Counted from the stretch's first letter, positions 16,679 to 25,248 are shown. The stretch is 33,741 bases of DNA from Magnetospirillum sp. 64-120 (GCA_001898825.1 MKVK01000051.1:226456-260196); one strand, 5' to 3'. Notes: generated by a model not told the origin, from the letters alone. Numbers and translations are program-made.

Positions 16679-17215
16679 ATGACCAAGGGCGAACGCACCG
16701 GGTTGGTTTGGAGCGTCAGGATCGGCAGCATTGCCTGGATGGCGGTGCTTGGTTTCCTGTTGTTCGTGACCTACGGAGTCGAGCCCGCCAACCATGGATC
16801 CAACGAGGTCAAGGACCGCATGGCCGCTGAATGCATAGGGACCTTCAAGGACCGCTATGGATGCAAGGAAGCCATCATCGTCAAAAGCGGTCAGGAAACC
16901 TTTGTCGCCATGGCTTGGCGTTTTCTTTTGGTGATCGTGCCACCCATGGTCGTCAATTTCTGGCTGCCATCCTATCTGCGCCGTAATCCGGTCCATGCTG
17001 CCGAACATCATCATGAAGCCGCCGCCGACTGGAAAAGCCGAGCCCAGTTCCATACCCAAAAGCAATCACCGGAAGAAGCCGCCCAGGATTTGCATGTGGA
17101 CGGCCTGCCATCCGTCCATCACCCGGCCCATCACACCATCGACGACATCGCGCCGGTGCCCGATTGGAAAGCCAAGGCGCAAAGCCAGATTTCCAAAGCA
17201 AAACGCCCCGAGTGA
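16679..17215 (+). CDS. Two-helix membrane protein with His-rich cytoplasmic tail, function unknown
   Basis: This 178-residue protein starts at ATG 16679 behind GGGAGG. Membrane helices lie at about 13-33 and 77-95, enclosing a loop with two Cys (AECIGTFKDRYGCKEA, Cys52 and Cys62) that would be periplasmic and could form a disulfide. The C-terminal tail (100-178) is hydrophilic, with His clusters (HAAEHHHEAA, SVHHPAHH) and a repeated short motif, ADWKSRAQ near 116 and PDWKAKAQ near 161. I do not recognise a family. An earlier in-frame ATG would run antiparallel to ogt logic and is not needed. An inverted repeat precedes it, and its stop lies inside a terminator hairpin. Confidence 0.75.
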   Translation: MTKGERTGLVWSVRIGSIAWMAVLGFLLFVTYGVEPANHGSNEVKDRMAAECIGTFKDRYGCKEAIIVKSGQETFVAMAWRFLLVIVPPMVVNFWLPSYLRRNPVHAAEHHHEAAADWKSRAQFHTQKQSPEEAAQDLHVDGLPSVHHPAHHTIDDIAPVPDWKAKAQSQISKAKRPE

Positions 17216-17232
17216 CCCCGGGGCGTTTTTTA
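17200..17232. terminator. Bidirectional rho-independent terminator overlapping the CDS end
   Basis: AAAACGCCCC (17200-17209) pairs with GGGGCGTTTT (17220-17229), a 10-bp stem around a 10-nt loop that contains the TGA stop of the membrane-protein gene (17213-17215). A T-run follows on the plus strand, and TTTTGCTTT follows on the minus strand where the convergent rho gene ends at 17251. Confidence 0.9.
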
Positions 17233-17250
17233 TAAAGCTTCGATGATGCC

Positions 17251-18507
17251 TTAGGAATTCATCGCTTCGAAGAAGTCGGAATTGTTCTTCGAATGCTTCA
17301 GCTTGTCGACCAGGAACTCCATGGCGTCGATGACACCCATGGGCATCAGGATGCGGCGCAGAACCCACATCTTGGACAGCTGCCCCTTGTCCACCAGCAG
17401 CTCTTCCTTGCGGGTACCCGACTTGGTGATGTCGATGGCCGGGAAGGTGCGCTTGTCCGACAGCTTGCGATCCAGGATGATTTCCGAGTTACCGGTGCCC
17501 TTGAATTCTTCGAAGATCACTTCGTCCATGCGGCTACCAGTGTCGATCAGCGCGGTGGCGATGATGGACAAGGAACCACCTTCCTCGATGTTACGGGCCG
17601 CGCCGAAGAAGCGCTTGGGACGCTGCAGCGCGTTGGCGTCCACACCGCCGGTCAGCACCTTGCCCGAGCTGGGAACCACGGTGTTGTAGGCCCGCGCCAG
17701 ACGGGTGATGGAATCCAACAGGATGACCACGTCGCGCTTGTGTTCCACCAGACGCTTGGCCTTTTCCAGCACCATTTCGGTGACCTGGACGTGACGGCTG
17801 GCCGGTTCGTCGAAGGTGGACGAGATGACCTCGCCCTTCACCGAACGGGCCATGTCGGTGACTTCTTCCGGGCGTTCGTCGATCAACAAGACGATCAGAT
17901 AGACTTCCGGGTGGTTGGCGGAAATGGCGTGGGCGATGTTTTGCATCATCACCGTCTTGCCGGTCCTGGGCGGCGCCACGATCAAAGCGCGCTGGCCCTT
18001 GCCGATGGGGGCGACCAGATCGATGACCCGGGTGGTCAGGTCCTTCTTGGTCGGGTCGTCCACTTCCAAACGCAGCTTTTCATTGGGATAAAGCGGCGTC
18101 AGGTTGTCGAAATTGATGCGGTGACGAACGTTTTCCGGCGGCTCGAAGTTGATGGTGTTGACCTTCAACAGGGCGAAATAACGTTCCCCATCCTTGGGGG
18201 CCCGGATCTGACCTTCCACCGTGTCGCCGGTGCGCAGGCCGAAGCGGCGCACCTGGCTGGGGCTGATGTAGATGTCGTCGGGACCGGGCAGATAATTGGC
18301 TTCGGGGCTGCGCAAGAAACCGAAACCGTCTTGGAGAACTTCAAGGACACCCTCGCCGTAGATGGGGGTGTCGTTGTCGGCCAGTTGCTTCAGGATCGCG
18401 AACATCATGTCCTGCTTGCGAAGCGTGCTGGCGTTCTCGATCAGCAATTCTTCGGCATAAGCCAGAAGTTCGGCCGGCGTTTTCTTCTTGAGTTCCTGAA
18501 GATGCAT
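17251..18507 (-). CDS. rho: Transcription termination factor Rho
   Basis: This 418-residue hexameric RNA helicase ends transcription at rut sites. It starts [21 protein letters not shown] (ATG 18507); the frame stays open upstream to 18681, but those residues do not resemble Rho. The cold-shock-like RNA-binding domain (about 48-125) contains [23 protein letters not shown]. Walker A is PPRTGKT (179-185), Walker [17 protein letters not shown], and the Q/R-loop regions [14 protein letters not shown] and [21 protein letters not shown] are intact. Length is usual. It follows hemJ with a 202-bp leader containing its own candidate promoter. Confidence 0.97.
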   Translation of the reverse strand: MHLQELKKKTPAELLAYAEELLIENASTLRKQDMMFAILKQLADNDTPIYGEGVLEVLQDGFGFLRSPEANYLPGPDDIYISPSQVRRFGLRTGDTVEGQIRAPKDGERYFALLKVNTINFEPPENVRHRINFDNLTPLYPNEKLRLEVDDPTKKDLTTRVIDLVAPIGKGQRALIVAPPRTGKTVMMQNIAHAISANHPEVYLIVLLIDERPEEVTDMARSVKGEVISSTFDEPASRHVQVTEMVLEKAKRLVEHKRDVVILLDSITRLARAYNTVVPSSGKVLTGGVDANALQRPKRFFGAARNIEEGGSLSIIATALIDTGSRMDEVIFEEFKGTGNSEIILDRKLSDKRTFPAIDITKSGTRKEELLVDKGQLSKMWVLRRILMPMGVIDAMEFLVDKLKHSKNNSDFFEAMNS

Positions 18508-18641
18508 ATGGGGTATCCGTATCAGGGAAGGGGCGCCACCGGTCATCAAAATATGACCCTTCGAGTACAACTCGACGCGGAAAACCGACGGATATGGCGC
18601 AAAAGCGATTTTTGGGATAGCGGGCTTCAAACGGCCCTTAA

Positions 18642-18681
18642 GGATGGTGCCAGCTTTAGCCAAACACCATCCGTCTGTCAA
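18642..18681 (-). promoter_or_regulatory. Candidate rho promoter and inverted repeat
   Basis: On the minus strand TTGACA (18681-18676) is followed after 17 bp by TAAAGC (18658-18653), which would give a leader of about 140 nt before rho. An 8-bp inverted repeat, GGATGGTG (18642-18649) and CACCATCC (18665-18672), brackets the -10. It could be an operator, or a weak terminator hairpin after hemJ. Confidence 0.4.
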
Positions 18682-18709
18682 ACTGGAATTTCTTGTGCGC
18701 TGCGGTGGT

Positions 18710-19144
18710 TCAGAACGGTTTGACCACCACCAGCAGCACGATGCCGATCATCAACAAGGTCGGCACTTCGTTGGCGACACGATAGAACTTTTGCGAGCGC
18801 TTGTTGGCGTCGGCGGCGAAGTCGTTCTTCCACTGGATCATCAGCAGGTGGCAGACACTCATCAGGATGACCAGGGTGAACTTGGCGTGGAACCAGCCGT
18901 CCTGAAACAGGCCGCCGCTGATGGCCATCCACAATCCCAAGGCCCAGGTGACGATGGCGGCCGGAGCCATGATCGCCTTGAGCAGGCGACGTTCCATCAC
19001 CTTGAACTTTTCCGACGCTTCAGAGCCCGCTTCCACTTCGCAGTGATAGATGAACAGGCGCGGCAGATACAAAAGACCAGCCATCCAGGATATGACCGCG
19101 ATCACATGAACCGCTTTGACCCACAAATAGGCTTCGCCGCTCAT
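18710..19144 (-). CDS. hemJ: Protoporphyrinogen IX oxidase HemJ
   Basis: This 144-residue inner-membrane protein with four predicted helices oxidises protoporphyrinogen IX to protoporphyrin IX in bacteria without HemG or HemY. The N-terminus [31 protein letters not shown] carries the conserved His13 on the first helix, and later segments include [18 protein letters not shown] and [17 protein letters not shown], with the conserved Lys. I chose ATG 19144 because it forms the ATGA overlap with hemH; a start at 19165 would add seven residues inside hemH. Confidence 0.93.
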   Translation of the reverse strand: MSGEAYLWVKAVHVIAVISWMAGLLYLPRLFIYHCEVEAGSEASEKFKVMERRLLKAIMAPAAIVTWALGLWMAISGGLFQDGWFHAKFTLVILMSVCHLLMIQWKNDFAADANKRSQKFYRVANEVPTLLMIGIVLLVVVKPF

Positions 19145-20130
19145 GGTTCCTCCGCACACAGACATTGAGTACCGCAGGCCCGGCCCCTGACTTGGCTGGG
19201 ATCGCCGACCAATTGCGCCAGACCTTGGATGAATTCGGGATGGGACTGCACCGTCGATGCCCTGAAATACCCAGGAATTCCAAGTGTTTCCGCCAGATGG
19301 CGATATTCGATGTCCAGTTCCACCAAGGTTTCCGAATGTTCCGAGACGAAGGCGATGGGGGCGACCACCACCGGCACCTTGTCAGCACCGGCACGGGCCA
19401 GTTCTTCCTCGGTGCTGGGACCGATCCACTTGGCCTTGCCCACCCGGCTTTGATAGCAGATGGCCCAATCCAGGCCGTCGATCCCCAAAGCGGAAACGAT
19501 GGCGGCGGCGGATTGCTCGACCTGGCGTTGATAAGGATCGCCCTTGTCGATGATGCTTTGCGGCAATCCATGGGCGGAAAACAGCAGACGCGGTTTGCCC
19601 TGTGCCAAGGCCTGGTCGTATTGGGTGCGGATCAGCTGAGCGCTGGCGGCAACGAAACCAGACATCACCGGATAGCAACATACCACTTGGGTTTGGGCAA
19701 AGCGGCCGACCGCCAACTGGTGCCATTGCTTCAGCGACGAGCCGGTGGTCGTGGTGGAGAATTGCGGGTAAAGCGGCAACAGCACGACGCGATCGGCGCC
19801 CCAATCCTGAACCTGTTGCAAAGCCTGCTCGGCGAAGGGGTGCCAATAGCGCATGGCCACCACTACCTTGAAATCCGGCCCCAGGACTTTTTCCAGGGCA
19901 GCGGCTTGATCACGCGTCTGCTGCAGCAAGGGCGAGCTTCCACCCAAATGCTGATAGATGCCTCGCGCCACTGGTGCCCGCTTGCCCGAAATGAAGCGGG
20001 CCAACAGCCAGCGCCAAGGCTGGGGCAAACCGATGATCGCCTTGTCGTTGAACAGGTTGAACAGAAAGGGCCGTACCGCGTCCAAGCTGTCCGGGCCGCC
20101 TAGATTGAACAAGACGATGGCCGTCTTCAT
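19141..20130 (-). CDS. hemH: Ferrochelatase HemH
   Basis: This 329-residue enzyme inserts Fe2+ into protoporphyrin IX, the last step of protoheme synthesis. Motifs are [24 protein letters not shown] at the start, [34 protein letters not shown] (containing the catalytic His) and [18 protein letters not shown] near the C-terminus. The C-terminal tail ends [15 protein letters not shown] with three Cys close together; some ferrochelatases bind a [2Fe-2S] cluster there, though spacing differs among groups. It overlaps hemE and hemJ by ATGA at both ends, so hemE-hemH-hemJ is one tightly coupled operon. Confidence 0.96.
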   Translation of the reverse strand: MKTAIVLFNLGGPDSLDAVRPFLFNLFNDKAIIGLPQPWRWLLARFISGKRAPVARGIYQHLGGSSPLLQQTRDQAAALEKVLGPDFKVVVAMRYWHPFAEQALQQVQDWGADRVVLLPLYPQFSTTTTGSSLKQWHQLAVGRFAQTQVVCCYPVMSGFVAASAQLIRTQYDQALAQGKPRLLFSAHGLPQSIIDKGDPYQRQVEQSAAAIVSALGIDGLDWAICYQSRVGKAKWIGPSTEEELARAGADKVPVVVAPIAFVSEHSETLVELDIEYRHLAETLGIPGYFRASTVQSHPEFIQGLAQLVGDPSQVRGRACGTQCLCAEEP

Positions 20131-21164
20131 CCCTTGAAAGCCTTTACCCGTTCAGCCAGCCGCGCCACGTTTTCCGGCGGCGTCGGCGGGATGATGCCAT
20201 GGCCCAGGTTGAAGATGAAGGGTCCCTTGCCCAGGGCCTTCAGAATACGGTCGATGCCGGCATCCAAGGCCTCGCCGCCGGCCACCACCAAAATGGGATC
20301 CAGGTTGCCCTGAACCGTGCATTTCGGCTGCAGAACCTTGGCCGCCCAGTCCAGCGGCACCGAGGTGTCGAGGCTGACGCCGTTGACCTTGGTTTCGGTG
20401 ACGTAAGCCTCGTACAAGATGCCGGCACCGCGCGGGAAGCCGATCACCGGAATGCCGGGACGTTCGGCATGGATGCGTTCCACCAGCTTGCGGGCCGGCT
20501 CGATCACCCACTTACGAAATTCGGTTTCCGGCAGCGCCCCGGCCCAGGTGTCGAAAATCTGGATGGCTTCGGCGCCGTTGTCGATCTGTCGGATCAGATA
20601 CTGGCCGGTGGCTTCCACCAGCAGATCCATCAGCCGGGCGAAGGTTTCCGGTTCCGACCACATCAGCCGCTTGGTGTTGGCGAAATCCTTGGACCCGCCG
20701 CCTTCGACCATGTAGGTGGCCACGGTCCACGGAGCGCCCGAGAAACCGATCAGCGCGGTGGTTGCCGGGATCGCCTTGGACAGCCCGTTGACCGTGGCAT
20801 AGACGGGCGCCATGCGGTCGTGCAGGCCCGAGATGTCGAGACCATCCAGATCCCTTGCCGAGCGAATCGGCGCGAGTACCGGACCTTCGCCTTCCTTGAA
20901 CGCAACCTGCTGACCCAACCCGTCGGGAACCACCAGAATGTCGGAAAACAAGATGGCGGCGTCGAATCCGTAACGGCGCAGCGGCTGCAGTGTGACTTCG
21001 ACGGCCAGTTCCGGGTTGTAGCACAAATCCAGGAACGATCCGGCCTGGGCGCGGGTGGCGCGATATTCCGGCAGATAGCGTCCGGCTTGGCGCATCAGCC
21101 AGAACGGCGGAGGGGTGACGGTCTCGCCGGCAAGGGCGCGCAGAAAGGGCTTGGTGACGGTCAC
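20127..21164 (-). CDS. hemE: Uroporphyrinogen decarboxylase HemE
   Basis: This 345-residue cytoplasmic enzyme decarboxylates uroporphyrinogen III to coproporphyrinogen III. The signature [21 protein letters not shown] (residues 19-39) and the second signature [22 protein letters not shown] are intact, as is the late NLGHGI. The start is GTG at 21164 with AAGGA seven to eleven bases upstream. It is the first gene of the leftward heme operon and borders the putative oriC, as in Caulobacter. Confidence 0.97.
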   Translation of the reverse strand: MTVTKPFLRALAGETVTPPPFWLMRQAGRYLPEYRATRAQAGSFLDLCYNPELAVEVTLQPLRRYGFDAAILFSDILVVPDGLGQQVAFKEGEGPVLAPIRSARDLDGLDISGLHDRMAPVYATVNGLSKAIPATTALIGFSGAPWTVATYMVEGGGSKDFANTKRLMWSEPETFARLMDLLVEATGQYLIRQIDNGAEAIQIFDTWAGALPETEFRKWVIEPARKLVERIHAERPGIPVIGFPRGAGILYEAYVTETKVNGVSLDTSVPLDWAAKVLQPKCTVQGNLDPILVVAGGEALDAGIDRILKALGKGPFIFNLGHGIIPPTPPENVARLAERVKAFKG

Positions 21165-21254
21165 GGCGGTTTTTCCTTGGCTGTGCTGAGCTGACCTTGG
21201 GGGGCAGTTCTACAAGTTTTGATTCTTAAGGGAAAGGTTGCTGAGGTTTGTTGG

Positions 21255-21291
21255 GCCTGTGGATATCGGGGATGCGAGTCCATCCACAGGC
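21255..21291. repeat. Inverted pair of DnaA-box-like sequences
   Basis: GCCTGTGGAT (21255-21264) and ATCCACAGGC (21282-21291) are perfect 10-bp complements 17 bp apart. Read as 9-mers these are ATATCCACA on the minus strand (one mismatch from TTATCCACA) and CCATCCACA on the plus strand (two mismatches). Both carry the same GGC extension. Confidence 0.75.
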
Positions 21292-21382
21292 TTTACACAG
21301 ATTCATTCAGGGGCGGGGATGATTTTGGTCATCCGCTGGAAAACTTCCGCAAAACCGGTGCCGCACCGCAAAAAACCGTGCC

Positions 21383-21391
21383 TGTGGAAAA
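21383..21391 (-). promoter_or_regulatory. DnaA box candidate
   Basis: TTTTCCACA on the minus strand differs from TTATCCACA at one base. It is followed by GGC, the same extension as the inverted pair upstream. Confidence 0.65.
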
Positions 21392-21538
21392 ATGGGAAAA
21401 CGGGGAAAGCGGATGAAGACGGACGGGATTCACGTTATTGTCGGCAAGCCGTCGCGATTTTTTCCCATCGGGGTCGAAAGCGGGGCGGATTGGGTACCGA
21501 GGTGGGGAAATTTCGCCCCCCTGTTGGCAAATGCCCAC

Positions 21539-21547
21539 TTATCCCCA
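21539..21547 (+). promoter_or_regulatory. DnaA box candidate
   Basis: TTATCCCCA differs from TTATCCACA at one base and lies 27 bp before the ppsR start, so DnaA bound here could also affect ppsR transcription. Confidence 0.5.
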
Positions 21548-21573
21548 TTGTTCGAGGTTTCACACAGGGACTC

Positions 21574-22404
21574 ATGGACGCCTATCACCTTCATCTGGTT
21601 TCCGACGCCACCGGCGAAACCGTCACCTCGGTGGTCCGCGCCTGCATGGTGCAGTTCGAAGGCGTCAACGCCACCCAGCACAATTGGTGGCTGGTGCGTT
21701 CGCAAGGTCAGGTGGAACGGGTGATCACCGGCATCGAGGCCAATCCCGGTATCGTCCTGTGCACCTTGGTGGACGTCGCCGTGCGCGGCGTGCTGGAAGA
21801 AGCCTGCCGTCACATGCGGGTGCCGTTCATTCCGGTGCTGGACCCGGTGATGGGGGCGCTGGCCGGCTATTTCAACGCCGAAAGCCACGCCACACCCGGC
21901 CGCCAGTATCAGATGGACGCCGAATATTTCGCCCGCATCGACGCCATGCAGTTCACCCTGGCCCATGATGACGGCCAGTTGATGGATGATCTGGACGACG
22001 CCGACATCGTGGTGGTCGGCGTGTCGCGCACCTCGAAGACGCCGACCTGCATGTATCTGGCCAATCGCGGCTTCAAATGCGCCAATTATCCCCTGGTTCC
22101 CGGGGTGCCGCTGCCGCGCAGCCTGGAAGTGACCCGCAATCCGCTGGTGGTCGGTCTGACCAAGGACCCGAAAAGCCTGTCCGACATCCGCCGCGCCCGT
22201 CTGCGGTTCCTGAACCATGACGAGGAATCCGATTACGCCCAGTTCGAGAAAGTGCGCGACGAAGTGGCCAACGCCCGCAAGCTGTTCACCCGCCACGGCT
22301 GGCCGGTGGTGGACGTGACAAGGCGTTCCATCGAGGAAGCCTCGGCCACCATCATGCAGCTTTACGGCCAGCACAAAGCCAAGCGCGAAGGCCAAGCCGG
22401 ATGA
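21574..22404 (+). CDS. Pyruvate, phosphate dikinase / PEP synthase regulatory protein (PPSR, DUF299)
   Basis: This 276-residue bifunctional kinase/pyrophosphorylase of the DUF299 family uses ADP to phosphorylate, and Pi to dephosphorylate, a Thr of PPDK or PEP synthase. It starts MDAYHLHLVSDATGETVTSVVRA, the usual N-terminus, at ATG 21574 with AGGGA just upstream. The P-loop GVSRTSKTPTCMYLANRGFK (149-168) and GLTKDPKSLSDIRRARL are intact. The same gene flanks oriC in Caulobacter and Rickettsia. It overlaps maf by ATGA and opens the rightward operon. Confidence 0.94.
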   Translation: MDAYHLHLVSDATGETVTSVVRACMVQFEGVNATQHNWWLVRSQGQVERVITGIEANPGIVLCTLVDVAVRGVLEEACRHMRVPFIPVLDPVMGALAGYFNAESHATPGRQYQMDAEYFARIDAMQFTLAHDDGQLMDDLDDADIVVVGVSRTSKTPTCMYLANRGFKCANYPLVPGVPLPRSLEVTRNPLVVGLTKDPKSLSDIRRARLRFLNHDEESDYAQFEKVRDEVANARKLFTRHGWPVVDVTRRSIEEASATIMQLYGQHKAKREGQAG

Positions 22405-22991
22405 TCATCCTGGCGTCAGGTTCGGCCACTCGCCAATCCATGCTGCGATCGGCCGGCGTCACTTTCCAGGTCCAGGTGTTGCCGGTGGACGAAGCGGGCA
22501 TCAAATCGGCCATGGCCCAGGAAACCGACAATCCGGCCCGCGTCGCCGAAACCCTGGCGGAAATGAAGGCGCAGCGGGTTTCGTTGAAGACTCCTGGCGC
22601 CTTGGTGGTCGGCGCCGACCAGATGCTGGATTGCGACGGGGTATGGTTCGACAAACCCGCCAGCCGTGATGACGCCGCCCGGCAATTGCGCCGGCTGCGG
22701 GCCAAGACCCACCGCCTGACCTCGTCGGTGGTGGCGGTGCGCGATGGTCGGCGGATATGGCACCACACCGATTCCGCGAAGCTAACCATGCGCAATTTCT
22801 CCGACACCTTCCTGGACCGTTACCTGGATCAGGCCGGCGACGGGGTGTTGTCCTCGGTGGGCGCCTACCAATTGGAAGGCCTGGGGGCGCAATTGTTTAT
22901 GCTGGTGGACGGCGACCATTTCACCATCTTGGGGCTGCCGCTGCTGGCACTGCTGGATTTTTTGCGCGAAAACGGAGAACTGATCCGATGA
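22401..22991 (+). CDS. maf: Maf-family nucleotide pyrophosphatase
   Basis: This 196-residue Maf/YceF-type protein hydrolyses noncanonical or canonical NTPs (house-cleaning enzyme). Motifs are LASGSATRQSML (the S-x-S-x-x-R site, 4-15), LPVDEAGIKSAM, GADQMLDCDGVWFDKP with the catalytic Asp, and GDGVLSSVGAYQLEGLGAQLF. Substrate preference (dTTP/UTP against m7GTP) cannot be told with confidence. It overlaps both ppsR and aroE by ATGA. Confidence 0.92.
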   Translation: MIILASGSATRQSMLRSAGVTFQVQVLPVDEAGIKSAMAQETDNPARVAETLAEMKAQRVSLKTPGALVVGADQMLDCDGVWFDKPASRDDAARQLRRLRAKTHRLTSSVVAVRDGRRIWHHTDSAKLTMRNFSDTFLDRYLDQAGDGVLSSVGAYQLEGLGAQLFMLVDGDHFTILGLPLLALLDFLRENGELIR

Positions 22992-23818
22992 TCCTTTCGG
23001 GCAAGGCCAAACTGGCCGGGGTCTTGGGCTGGCCGGTGGGCCATTCCCGCTCGCCGCGTCTGCACGGCTATTGGCTGGAACAATTGGGTATCGACGGCAC
23101 CTATGTGCCGTTGCCGGTGGCCCCGGAAAATTTCGAAAAAGTGTTCCGGGCCCTGCCCGCCATGGGCTTTCGCGGCGCCAACGTCACCGTGCCGCACAAG
23201 GAACAGGCGCTGGTCCTGGCCGACGAGGTCGAGCCTCTGGCCCGACGCATCGGCGCCGTCAACACCCTGGTCTGCCGCGACGACGGCTCGGTGCTGGGTT
23301 TGAACACCGACGCCTTCGGATTCCTGCGCAATTTGCAGACGGGGTCAAACTGGCGGGCGGAAAATGGTCCAGCGGTGGTCCTGGGGGCTGGCGGCGCGGC
23401 TCGTGCGGTGGTTGCCGCCTTGGTGGACGAAGGGGTGACGGAAATCCGCCTGGTCAACCGCAGTGTCGAGCGGGCGGAAAAGCTGGCCGCCGATATCGGT
23501 GGGCCGATCCTGGTGCAAGCCTGGGACAAGTTGGACCTGGACGGCGCCGGATTGCTGGTCAACACCACGTCGCTGGGCATGGCCGGCCAGCCGGCTTTGG
23601 ACATCGACCTGTCCGCCCTGCCCATGAACGCCGTGGTCAACGACATCGTCTATGCCCCCTTGATGACGCCCTTGTTGTTGGCTGCACAGACGCGGGGCAA
23701 CCCGGTGGTGGACGGTTTGGGCATGCTGCTGTTCCAGGCGGTGCGCGGCTTTAGCCACTGGTTCGGCGTCGAACCCCAGGTGACGCCGCAATTGCGTGAT
23801 TTCGTGCTGTCGTCATGA
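22988..23818 (+). CDS. aroE: Shikimate dehydrogenase AroE
   Basis: This 276-residue NADP-dependent enzyme reduces 3-dehydroshikimate to shikimate. It starts at ATG 22988 (ATGA overlap with maf). GWPVGHSRSPRLHGYWL (13-29) is the shikimate site, GANVTVPHKEQAL carries the catalytic Lys, LNTDAFGFL and GAGGAARAVVAAL form the substrate and NADP sites, and NTTSLGM and GLGMLLFQA follow. With aroB and aroK 3 kb to the right, three consecutive-pathway enzymes are close but in separate transcripts. Confidence 0.96.
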   Translation: MILSGKAKLAGVLGWPVGHSRSPRLHGYWLEQLGIDGTYVPLPVAPENFEKVFRALPAMGFRGANVTVPHKEQALVLADEVEPLARRIGAVNTLVCRDDGSVLGLNTDAFGFLRNLQTGSNWRAENGPAVVLGAGGAARAVVAALVDEGVTEIRLVNRSVERAEKLAADIGGPILVQAWDKLDLDGAGLLVNTTSLGMAGQPALDIDLSALPMNAVVNDIVYAPLMTPLLLAAQTRGNPVVDGLGMLLFQAVRGFSHWFGVEPQVTPQLRDFVLSS

Positions 23819-24456
23819 AGGTTCTGGGGCTGACCGGGTCCATCGGCATGGGCAAAAGTACCGCTGCCGCCATGCTGCGGCGGCTGGGTTGGCCGGTCCA
23901 CGACGCCGACGCCACCGTCCATGCCTTGATGACCAAGGGCGGCGCGGCGGTGGCCGCCATCGACGGCGCTTTTCCCGGTGTGGTCATGGATGGTGCGGTC
24001 AGCCGGCCGGAACTGGGCAAGCGGGTGTTCGGCGATGCGGCGGCGTTGCGGCGGCTGGAAGCCATTCTGCATCCTCTGGTCCGTGCCCAGGAAAAAGCGT
24101 TTCTGCGCCGCCACGTGCTGCGCGGCACCCGGTTGGTGGTGCTGGATATCCCGCTATTGTTCGAAACCAACGGCGACAAGCGTTGCGACGCGGTGGCGGT
24201 GGTGTCGTGCCCGGCTTTTCTGCAGGCCCAAAGGGTGTTGCGCCGTCCGGGACAAAGTCCCGCCCGTCTGGCCGCCATCCGCGCCCAGCAGATGGCCGAT
24301 TTCGAAAAGCGCCGCCGCGCTGATTTCATCATCCCCAGCGGTACCGGCAAGGGTCCGGCGCTGAAGAAATTGAAACTGGCCTTGGTCAGCCTGCTGTCGC
24401 AACCCGGTCCCGGCGCCTGGCCGCCGCGGCCCAAACCCCGGTACGGCCATGCGTGA
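23815..24456 (+). CDS. coaE: Dephospho-CoA kinase CoaE
   Basis: This 213-residue P-loop kinase catalyses the last step of coenzyme A synthesis. VLGLTGSIGMGKSTAAAML has the Walker A GSIGMGKST (8-16), followed by DADATVHALM and LDIPLLFETNGDKRCDAVAVVSCPA, the family's second motif. The C-terminus is extended by a basic, Pro-rich tail (GAWPPRPKPRYGHA). It overlaps aroE by ATGA and dnaQ by 8 nt. Confidence 0.95.
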   Translation: MKVLGLTGSIGMGKSTAAAMLRRLGWPVHDADATVHALMTKGGAAVAAIDGAFPGVVMDGAVSRPELGKRVFGDAAALRRLEAILHPLVRAQEKAFLRRHVLRGTRLVVLDIPLLFETNGDKRCDAVAVVSCPAFLQAQRVLRRPGQSPARLAAIRAQQMADFEKRRRADFIIPSGTGKGPALKKLKLALVSLLSQPGPGAWPPRPKPRYGHA

Positions 24457-25153
24457 AATCGTCCTTGATACCGAAACCACCGGCTTCGATCCGCTGACCG
24501 GTCACCGCATCGTTGAAATTGGCTGTGTCGAGCTGATGGGGCACCTGCCCACCGGCCGGGTCTATCACCAATACGTCAATCCCGAACGCGACATGCCGGA
24601 AGAGGCGTTCAAGGTCCACGGCCTCAGCGAACAATTCCTCTCCGACAAGCCGACCTTCGCCGAGATCGTCGCCGAATTCATGGAATTCATCGGCGATTCG
24701 GTGCTGGTCATCCACAACGCCGAATTCGACATGCGCTTCATCAATGCCGAGCTGACCCGTCTGGGTTTCCCGGCCTTGCCCATGAGCCGCTCCATCGACA
24801 CCGTGGCCATGGCGCGCAAGAAATTCCCCGGCGCCCAGGCCAACCTGGACGCGCTGTGCCGTCGTTTCGGCATCGACAACACCCATCGGTCGTTCCACGG
24901 CGCGTTGCTGGATTCGGAATTGCTGGCCGAGGTCTATCTGCAGCTGATCGGCGGCCGTCAGCCCGGCTTCGAGTTGGGATTGCAGGGGATGTCGAAATCC
25001 GGTGCCGGCGGCGCGACGATCGAACGCATCCGCCGCGAACCGCGCCCCCATGCCGCCAGTGCCGAGGAACTGGAAGCCCACGGCGCTTTCCTCGGCAAGC
25101 TGAAGAAAGCCATCTGGCTGCGCGAGCCGGAACCGGAAGCGGAAAAGGGTTAA
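24449..25153 (+). CDS. dnaQ: DNA polymerase III epsilon subunit (proofreading 3'-5' exonuclease) DnaQ
   Basis: This 234-residue DEDDh exonuclease starts MREIVLDTETTGFDP. Exo I Asp7 and Glu9, Exo II Asp94 (VIHNAEFDMRFI) and Exo III His150 and Asp155 (HRSFHGALLDSELLAEVYL) are all present. The C-terminal part (about 180-234) is the linker and tail that binds the polymerase alpha subunit, ending KLKKAIWLREPEPEAEKG. It is last in the oriC-proximal rightward operon, as in Caulobacter. Confidence 0.95.
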   Translation: MREIVLDTETTGFDPLTGHRIVEIGCVELMGHLPTGRVYHQYVNPERDMPEEAFKVHGLSEQFLSDKPTFAEIVAEFMEFIGDSVLVIHNAEFDMRFINAELTRLGFPALPMSRSIDTVAMARKKFPGAQANLDALCRRFGIDNTHRSFHGALLDSELLAEVYLQLIGGRQPGFELGLQGMSKSGAGGATIERIRREPRPHAASAEELEAHGAFLGKLKKAIWLREPEPEAEKG

Positions 25154-25154
25154 A

Positions 25155-25248
25155 GCAGGGCTCGGCCCTGCACCCGCCAGGAACATGGATAATCTTTTCA
25201 TGGGATCAAAGGGCCTTTCGGCCCTTTGCGGGCGTGGGCAGCGCCCAC
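25155..25248. repeat. Three consecutive GC-rich hairpins between dnaQ and the CorC-type gene
   Basis: GCAGGGC-TCG-GCCCTGC (25155-25171), AAAGGGCC-TTTC-GGCCCTTT (25208-25227) and GTGGGC-AGC-GCCCAC (25234-25248) fill the space between two convergent genes. None is followed by a good T-run. The middle and last lie inside a larger imperfect palindrome bounded by ATCAAAGGG and CCCTTGAT. They may act together as a terminator, or be a REP-like element. Confidence 0.6.

Larger units (their letters stand above)
21165..21573. other. oriC: Putative chromosomal replication origin (oriC)
   Basis: This is a 409-bp gene-free stretch between divergent hemE and ppsR, the known place of oriC in Caulobacter. 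It contains a 10-bp inverted pair of DnaA-box-like sequences (21255-21291), a TTTTCCACA box (21383-21391, minus strand), a TTATCCCCA box (21539-21547), A/T tracts around 21338-21400 and 21457-21463, and four GANTC methylation sites (21221, 21276, 21300, 21427). Genes on either side run away from it. A frame stays open through part of it upstream of ppsR but shows no protein-like features. It must also hold the hemE and ppsR promoters, which I cannot place with certainty. Confidence 0.85.

Noticed and set aside
17293-18723. Long open frame antisense to rho, with similar ones opposite mnmG (10771-12261), mnmE and parB
   Set aside because: High GC content keeps antisense frames open. Their translations are low-complexity (rich in Gly, His, Gln, Arg) and lack motifs, while the opposite strands encode certain proteins.
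21238-21573. Coding extension of ppsR through the intergenic region
   Set aside because: The family N-terminus begins at 21574, and the upstream residues are Lys/Arg-rich without domain features. The DNA there carries origin-type motifs.
21165-21573. CtrA binding sites in the putative origin
   Set aside because: Only one TTAA half-site was seen (near 21226), with no partner at the 7-bp spacing.
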